In this document: one piece after another, positions 57,543 through 64,000 of the stretch
How the letters are laid out: each line of letters starts with the position of its first letter
Numbering within the stretch: the stretch's first letter is position 1
Made by a program: the position numbers and the translations under genes
Notes under the pieces: model-generated
What the model was told of the DNA's origin: nothing
Databases searched by the model: none
The model's input: the letters and a program-made list of their open reading frames with translations, nothing else
Assembly (NCBI GenBank): GCA_902728285.1
Contig: CACVBU010000751.1
Span: 248,001-312,000 of the forward strand
Direction of reading: 5' to 3'
Origin: Clytia hemisphaerica
Lineage: Eukaryota; Cnidaria; Hydrozoa; Leptothecata; Clytiidae
Length of the DNA: 64,000 nt

Positions 57543-57952
57543 CGGAGCGTTCTTGAGACGTTCCTGAACGTTCATGAACGCTCCATAGCGTTCCTAGAAC
57601 GTTCCAGAACGTCCTCGATCGTTCTAAAACGTTCAGGGACGTTTCTGATCGTTCCAGAACGTTCAGAGACGTTCCAGAACGCTCGAGAACGTTGTAGAAC
57701 GTCCCGGAACGCTCGCGAACGATCTTTTGAGTCCAAAGGTTAATATTGACTCAATAAGAACGTTATGGAACGTTTGAGAACGTTCGAGAACGTTATGGAA
57801 CGTTCAGGAACGCTTCTGAACGTTTTAAGACATCCTTAAACTTGTAAATAAAAGGGAATGACCAGGAATGTTTAAGAACGTTCTCTAGCGTTCTTAGAAC
57901 GTTCCTAAAAGTTCAAGAACGTTCCATAACGTTCGTCTTGCTGGAACGTTCC
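57543..57952. repeat. GAACGTTC array, tandem unit 2
   Basis: Same order and spacing of modules as in unit 1, with no visible loss of modules. Confidence 0.9.
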
Positions 57953-59226
57953 ATTTCATTCGTATTTAAAGTTGCTTGTGATGACACATATGTGCTCCAA
58001 GAGAGCTGTATTAGAGATACGAAGATTGTGACGTCATTTTTCTCAAAAATGTTGTAACCCAGATATTTTGACTATTACAATAGAAGTATCGAAAGTAATG
58101 GAAGTATCAATGGAAGTATCGAAAGTGTCAAGTATATTTCTAAATTTTGAATTTTGAAAAAAGGAAATTTGAGAGCTGTCGACACACCCCTCCTCTAATT
58201 CCGACACCCTTTTTATCAGCTGAAATTTATAGAAAGGTTGAAACTGTTTTATTTGCTTAGTGGTCACAGAGGAATAATTCTTTTTCAATCAGATCAGTGA
58301 TTCAAGCTTTCGTATTATTCCTTTCTCTAAAGAAGGGTGTCGGAATTAGACAAGGGATGTCGATATTAGACCAACTTACGGTATGTTGAATACTTTAATT
58401 CTTCAAAATATAGGGTTTGTTGAACTTTTTTGAATTTAATGGAAAAATACACTTTGAGACAACCCTTTTGAGGGAGCATTCAGAATTAGAATTTGCCCAA
58501 TAAATTCTTGTTGTCGAACTTTAATCATACTCACAATTTTATTGGCTTTTAAAAAGATTACTTTTCTTCCCTCACTAAAAATGACTTGTGGGTCGTGGCT
58601 TAATACCTGGCCGCAAAAAAAAACAAAAACACCTCAGGCATTTTAAGGCATGTCCAAATTCTCTGTAATTATTAAACACCAATAGCACTCGCCAAGAGGT
58701 GTTCATTCATACCTTTTTGGAAGCGTATTAGGGTGTAGAATATGAAAAGTGCTGTTCAGTAATTGTTTTGCTTGCCTAAATAAAGATATATGAATCAATA
58801 TTGCAAAAAATGTAAAAATGCTGACGTCAGCAAAACCTGTTTTTTGAATAACTCCAGATTGGCTGATGGTATAAACATGAAATTTTGACCAAATTTGCAC
58901 ATCATTAATAGAATCATTTTGAAAAAAAAAATTTTGTTGACGCCAGCAATTTATTGCAAAAATTCGTATTTCTCTGATGTCTGCTGACGTCAGCAAAATT
59001 TGAAAAAAAAGATTATGCACACCAAATGGCATAGCGAAAATGCTATTTAAATCAACCCCAAGTGACAAAAAAATATTGACGTCATCACATAATATGAGGT
59101 GTGTACTACAATTTACATAAAATATTTTTTCATGCTCAATAGGATGTTGACGGTGCAGGTGGATATAGATTGACATGTTTTGAAAACAATATGTGTCATC
59201 ACAAGCGATTTGAAGTACAAATAAAA

Positions 59227-59636
59227 CGGAGCGTTCTTGAGACGTTCCTGAACGTTCATGAACGCTCCATAGCGTTCCTAGAACGTTCCAGAACGTCCTC
59301 GATCGTTCTAAAACGTTCAGGGACGTTTCTGATCGTTCCAGAACGTTCAGAGACGTTCCAGAACGCTCGAGAACGTTGTAGAACGTCCCGGAACGCTCGC
59401 GAACGATCTTTTGAGTCCAAAGGTTAATATTGACTCAATAAGAACGTTATGGAACGTTTGAGAACGTTCGAGAACGTTATGGAACGTTCAGGAACGCTTC
59501 TGAACGTTTTAAGACATCCTTAAACTTGTAAATAAAAGGGAATGACCAGGAATGTTTAAGAACGTTCTCTAGCGTTCTTAGAACGTTCCTAAAAGTTCAA
59601 GAACGTTCCATAACGTTCGTCTTGCTGGAACGTTCC
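59227..59636. repeat. GAACGTTC array, tandem unit 3
   Basis: Same order and spacing of modules as in units 1 and 2. The partial fourth unit stops before reaching its own array. Confidence 0.9.
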
Positions 59637-60177
59637 ATTTCATTCGTATTTAAAGTTGCTTGTGATGACACATATGTGCTCCAAGAGAGCTGTATTAGAG
59701 ATACGAAGATTGTGACGTCATTTTTCTCAAAAATGTTGTAACCCAGATATTTTGACTATTACAATAGAAGTATCGAAAGTAATGGAAGTATCAATGGAAG
59801 TATCGAAAGTGTCAAGTATATTTCTAAATTTTGAATTTTGAAAAAAGGAAATTTGAGAGCTGTCGACACACCCCTCCTCTAATTCCGACACCCTTTTTAT
59901 CAGCTGAAATTTATAGAAAGGTTGAAACTGTTTTTATTTGCTTAGTGGTCACAGAGGAATAATTCTTTTTCAATCAGATCAGTGATTCAAGCTTTCGTAT
60001 TATTCCTTTCTCTAAAGAAGGGTGTCGGAATTAGACAAGGGATGTCGATATTAGACCAACTTACGGTATGTTGAATACTTTAATTCTTCAAAATATAGGG
60101 TTTGTTGAACTTTTTTGAATTTAATGGAAAAATACACTTTGAGACAACCCTTTTGACCTCGTACTGTTGAAACCATG

Positions 60178-60320
60178 TACTCTTAGGTTCCAAATAAATG
60201 CAACCCCCTGGACCTTATAAGGACTCCCCGTTTAATAATTCAGCTGTCAAAGAGAAGGCCCTTTATTTTGCTCTAAATAGCCTGATTTTAGCCCCCCCCT
60301 TTATTTGGAACCTAAGAGTA
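60178..60320. mobile_element. Palindromic MITE with TACTCTTAGGTTCCAAATAA ends
   Basis: The 22-bp ends are exact complements (TTATTTGGAACCTAAGAGTA at the right). It directly follows the broken end of the tandem array. Confidence 0.85.
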
Positions 60321-60918
60321 GTTTACAAATGTTATGTCCTTTGTAATTTGTAGCTAAGGCTCTGCTTTTGAATAAAAAATTATCTATTAAAACCATTTTA
60401 AGCAAATTGTGATAAGGATGTGACTTTCATAGGACGGTTTAGTTGAGGATGATTTTGATTCCATCAATAATACCGTTAAATCTGCTTAAGGGATTACTAC
60501 TACAGAACAAAGCGGGAACTCCTCCTAACATCTGGATACTTCAACTAAGTTCATACATTTGATTTTCAAATTTTGATGCAATGAAAAAAAAGTATAAAAA
60601 CTACAGTTTGAAATCATCAATAACTGCTTTGGGACTTTTGATACAAGGACTTGTCGTCAAATTTGACAGAACTTCAAAATTAGGTGAATTTCAATTTTCA
60701 AATTTTCAAATTTATGAAATTTCTCATCTTTTAATTTTCAAAATTTAGAAAAATACTTGGCACTTTCGATACTTCCATTGGGGCCATCTATATAGTATGT
60801 ACGAAGTGAAGGCGGAGAGGGCTAGGCAGAAGTGTATGTCTTTTGTTTGAATGACGTGACATTTCAATGGTTCACTCTATTCTCATTATAAACCCTAATT
60901 TTCTTTATTTTTCAACAG

Positions 60919-62889
60919 GAAAACAGCTTAGACATTCCATTTGGAGAAAAAAGAATTCCTGCTATCATCACATCACACCATTCATCAAATAAAGACAATA
61001 ATGAAAATGCTTGGGTCATTTTAACACACGGTGCTGGAGGAGATATGAATACTAAACAATTGTATACTTTATCTCAACACTTTGCTAGCAGTGGATTCAC
61101 TGTTCTCAGGTTCACATGCAAGCCACCAAACTTCAAATACAGAGTCAAAGTATTTACACAGGTCATAGTGAGTAATCATTAGTTTATGGTAGCGATATTA
61201 GGAAAGGCTTGGATGGAATAAGGCTAAGGAATTCTTTTCAAAGTGAAATGTTGAAACTCTAAAGAGTTGATAAGAATCCAAGATTTTCAAATATTCTAAA
61301 AACTGAAAAATTTCAATTCTATAAAAATTTCAATTGTTTAGATAATTCTCCTTGAGAATTAGACAATAAACAAATAGCTGATGACAACTAAGAAATGCAG
61401 TCATGTGAACATTTGATATGACCTTTCTAAGCAGAAAATCGTGAATCCACAACAATGAAAAAGTTTACCGGACGTGTCCAGAAATATTTATATTTTTGAT
61501 GACATCACAAGCAAAATGATTTTTTTTTGTGAAAGAATATAATGGGTATATTATACATCAATCGAAGCGTTTTCTAACGCAAATTAACAAAAAGGTCAAT
61601 ATCCATGTCTGTAAAACGTTTCAAAACCTGTCGTAACTTTTTATGGAAATATTTTTAGATATTTTTACAGACCTTTTTCTTAATCTATGATTGACAACGC
61701 TTCAATTGGTATATAATATGTCTTTTTTGATCTTGAAAATCTTTTAGTTACCCTATGGGTATAAAGTAAATGACGTCATTGTGACCTCAAATTTTACCGA
61801 ACGCTTCCAGGTAAATAATTCTACAACCGTTGGCAGGGCATTTTGGGGTATTCAGGTTATATATGACCGATTTAAATTAGTTTGGGATTGTTCGCTCAAT
61901 TTTTATTTTTTATGTGTCATCAGCTACTTGTCCAAATATCTTACCAACAGTCTATAACTATTTTTGAAATAGCATAAGACTTAAATCTAAAGACAGATCT
62001 AAAAGATCGATAGGAATATTTGGTATGTAATATGTACCCAGGATTTCTTTCTTTTGTATTTAGGAATATGCCAGGACGACGTTAAAAGCTTCGAGAGTTA
62101 TTATTGGTGGTAAGTGAATTGTAAACTATCACCACTGCATTAGAACAAGATTTGAACCTTGAAGGATCAGAATACCTAGATATATTCCAGTCCAGGGGGG
62201 ACAACACTTACTTTAAAAAAGCCTTTGTATGTAAAAAATCAGGGTTTCAAAATTGGACCCTTTACATTAATCCATGAGTTGAGAACGGATTTTTGACGTT
62301 TTGGACTCAACGAGCTTACGGGACATATCATTTATCAAATTCTGTTATTAATTCTAAATCGGTATTTATATTTAATGGCATTTTTTTCAGCCTTTTGTAA
62401 GACTTCAAACCCAAATGTCTCGAAATTATACGAAGTTAAGATTGAAAATCATCGGAATCAACAAAATGATCGAATTTTCCTTAAGTTTGCACCAAACAAA
62501 TTTACCTAAATGTATATTTATTTTAATTAATTTCAGGGCGATCAATGGGTGGTAGAGTAGCAGCAGAAATCGCATGTCAATCACAAAGCGATTCAGTTAT
62601 TGATGGAGTGTTTTGTTTAAGCTATCCTTTACATAAATCAAACGACCATAACAATTTACGAACATCACATTTAAAAGGAATTGAAATACCCATTCTTATA
62701 GTAAATGGTACTAAAGACACTATGTGTGATATGAACCTAATGAATGAACAATTTAATTTATTGCCCTGTATAAGCAAAACATTGAATTGGATAGAAAATG
62801 CTGACCATAGTTTAGAAAACAAAAACTTTGAACAGACTATGAAAGAGGTAGGACAAATGCTTGTAAATTGGTGTTCATCTGTGATCTGA
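60919..62889 (+). CDS. TEX30: TEX30-like alpha/beta hydrolase (first coding exon not found)
   Basis: Three exons in phase: 60919-61167, 62064-62109 and 62537-62889, ending in TGA. The frame starts ENSLDIPFGEKRIPA, then WVILTHGAGGDMN (oxyanion-side HGxGG), LRFTCK, GGRSMGGRVAAE (nucleophile elbow G-x-S-x-G), SYPLH, VNGTKDTMCD (acid) and ENADHSLE (histidine). The Ser-Asp-His triad is therefore complete. Order and spacing match the TEX30/KANSL3-type hydrolase family; vertebrate TEX30 starts only a few residues before the IPFG motif, so only a short N-terminal exon is missing. Substrate is unknown even in mammals. Introns of about 900 and 430 bp. Confidence 0.85.
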
Positions 62890-63193
62890 ATTAATAGTTA
62901 GAAAATATTCTTTTTCTTAAGGGCTACATACACTACACAATATATTGTCAGGCTGAGTGCCGGCAATATATTGAAAAGGTGTCCGTAATATAATATCAGC
63001 TTGATTTGCAATTTTCCAACAATATAGGGGGATTGTTTACAGCAAGAAAATTCATATTTATTATAGAGCTCCTGTTATTTACTTCGTATATTACTGTCCG
63101 AAAACGATATATTGTGTAGTCTAAGTAGTCCTTTAATGGTCACTCCAATCCAATGAATTTTGGCGGATACTGAAGTTGTAAATTGAATCTGGG

Positions 63194-63199
63194 AATAAA
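63194..63199 (+). terminator. Poly(A) signal AATAAA for TEX30-like gene
   Basis: AATAAA about 305 bp after the TEX30 stop codon and about 130 bp before the stop of the convergent minus-strand gene. Confidence 0.5.
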
Positions 63200-63330
63200 G
63201 CACAAGATATATTTATACAGAGGAAGATATATATTGTAAGATAAGAAAAGACCCGGTATTGAAATTGTTATTAAAAATTATTTACAAAAGTTTTTTTTTA
63301 TATTTTTGTACTGTTTTGGTGTTTTTGTGT

Positions 63331-64000
63331 TCATTGGAATCTTGCAATTCTACGTTGCATGAATTTGTTTGCTGTGTGTCTCGTGCGTTCACCTTTTGGT
63401 GGCTGTGGAATACGGCTTTGTATTTGTCCTTGCTTTGGTTGTGATTGTTGGATGTTTGGGAGTCGTGGAATTCTAGAGACAGTTTGTTGGATGGATTGTT
63501 TTGGTTGAATTGGTGGTTGAGGAATCCTTGGCAAGGCTAAGGTTTGGGGAGCTTGGTTTTGTGGAGCAACACAGCTTTGGCGAATTTGGTTTTGTGGAGA
63601 TACGGTTTGAATGAGATCTCTTTGTTGAAAGATGGACGGTAAAACTGGAGTTTTATTCAACTCTTGGTGAACGTCTTGTTGTTTTGGTGCACCACGTACA
63701 CGAACTGACGGATCACGTAAACGGAAAATATCTTTGTTCAAAAGACTTGGTTTGACGATTCCTTTGATGGATGTACGTTTGATGGCAAGTTCGTATTCAG
63801 AATGCATGCTTTGTTGTGATTCTACAACAATTGGCTGGCGTTTGACGACTCTGCTTTGAACAGGTGGCAAAATAGTGGCCATGTTGAATTCGTTTCGTCT
63901 TGGTTTAGATTTTCCATAACCAGTAGACCCAATGTTATTGTAAGATTTGACTTTTTCTTTGAAGATTTTAAATTTGGATTCAGGAGCAATTCTCTTGTTA
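63331..64000 (-). CDS. 3' end of an unrecognised basic Pro/Gln-rich protein (continues off right edge)
   Basis: The open frame enters from the right edge and ends with a stop at 63331. The ATG at 63882 is preceded in the same frame by about 39 more open codons to the edge (NKRIAPESKFKIFKEKVKSY...), so that ATG is probably internal. The sequence is basic and low in complexity; residues after it carry IPRLP, RIPQPP and IPQPPI-type repeats, and it ends HTANKFMQRRIARFQ. I recognise no domain, and it is likely disordered. It is convergent with the TEX30-like gene, with 441 bp between the stop codons. Confidence 0.65.
   Translation of the reverse strand, partial: NKRIAPESKFKIFKEKVKSYNNIGSTGYGKSKPRRNEFNMATILPPVQSRVVKRQPIVVESQQSMHSEYELAIKRTSIKGIVKPSLLNKDIFRLRDPSVRVRGAPKQQDVHQELNKTPVLPSIFQQRDLIQTVSPQNQIRQSCVAPQNQAPQTLALPRIPQPPIQPKQSIQQTVSRIPRLPNIQQSQPKQGQIQSRIPQPPKGERTRHTANKFMQRRIARFQ

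Larger units (their letters stand above)
54811..60156. repeat. Tandem array, 1,684-bp unit, three full copies plus a partial fourth
   Basis: Units begin at GTCGACACACCCC at 54811, 56495, 58178 and 59862, so the period is 1,683-1,684 bp. Copies differ only by a few single-base indels (for example in T or A runs). The fourth copy stops at about 60156. The junction is GAGAGCT|GTCGACA, inside the MITE arm. Such identity means very recent unequal duplication or amplification, or collapse/expansion by the assembler. Each unit holds the MITE, C-MARE sites and GAACGTTC arrays described separately. Two open frames per unit (157 codons minus, 85 codons plus) look non-coding. Confidence 0.97.

Noticed and set aside
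55337..59427. 157-codon minus-strand and 85-codon plus-strand open frames repeated in each tandem unit
   Set aside because: The 85-codon frame is a translation of the GAACGTTC array. The 157-codon frame shows no recognisable protein and is shortened by a one-base indel in the second unit. They are repeated only because the DNA is repeated.

Overview
This is a 64 kb window of AT-rich nuclear DNA from an animal, most likely an invertebrate. Genes are split by GT-AG introns and share poly(A) signals, and the spaces between exons are packed with foldback/MITE elements, tRNA-derived SINEs and non-LTR retrotransposon copies. I cannot name the phylum from sequence alone. There is no prokaryotic signature (no operons, Shine-Dalgarno sites or CRISPR).

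Left two thirds (about 0.2-44.7 kb): one large minus-strand gene, an orthologue of LYST (the lysosomal trafficking regulator / Chediak-Higashi BEACH protein). I could join 37 coding exons, in phase, from an ATG at 44728 down to an exon at 2635-2777 carrying the conserved LYST '[10 protein letters not shown]' stretch. That is 8,017 coding bases, or 2,672 complete codons. A further likely exon (start of the PH-like domain) is at 222-283. The rest of the PH domain, the BEACH domain and the WD40 repeats must lie beyond the left edge.

Inside LYST introns sit three single-exon protein-coding genes: an unknown 425-residue protein with eight 'Y..LF' repeats (614-1891, plus strand, two perfect CRE boxes in front), an unknown multi-pass membrane protein with a Q/P repeat tail (17890-19374, minus), and an unknown soluble 425-residue protein (33502-34779, plus). 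The introns also hold a 5'-truncated CR1/Jockey-type LINE with an open endonuclease-reverse transcriptase frame (4781-7873), a piggyBac-type MITE flanked by TTAA, and many other palindromic elements.

44.8-60.3 kb is a gene-poor repeat region. It has a SINE, a LINE 3' relic, two copies of a TA-flanked non-autonomous transposon, one of which contains a younger MITE and itself sits inside an older element, and a striking 1,684-bp tandem repeat (three full copies plus a partial one). Each repeat unit carries dense arrays of GAAnnTTC modules at 10-bp spacing, which fit the heat-shock-element pattern, and two perfect 14-bp TGCTGACGTCAGCA (C-MARE) palindromes.

Right end: a TEX30-like alpha/beta hydrolase gene on the plus strand (coding exons 60919-62889, first exon not found), convergent with the 3' end of an unrecognised proline/glutamine-rich basic protein on the minus strand that enters from the right edge (63331-64000).
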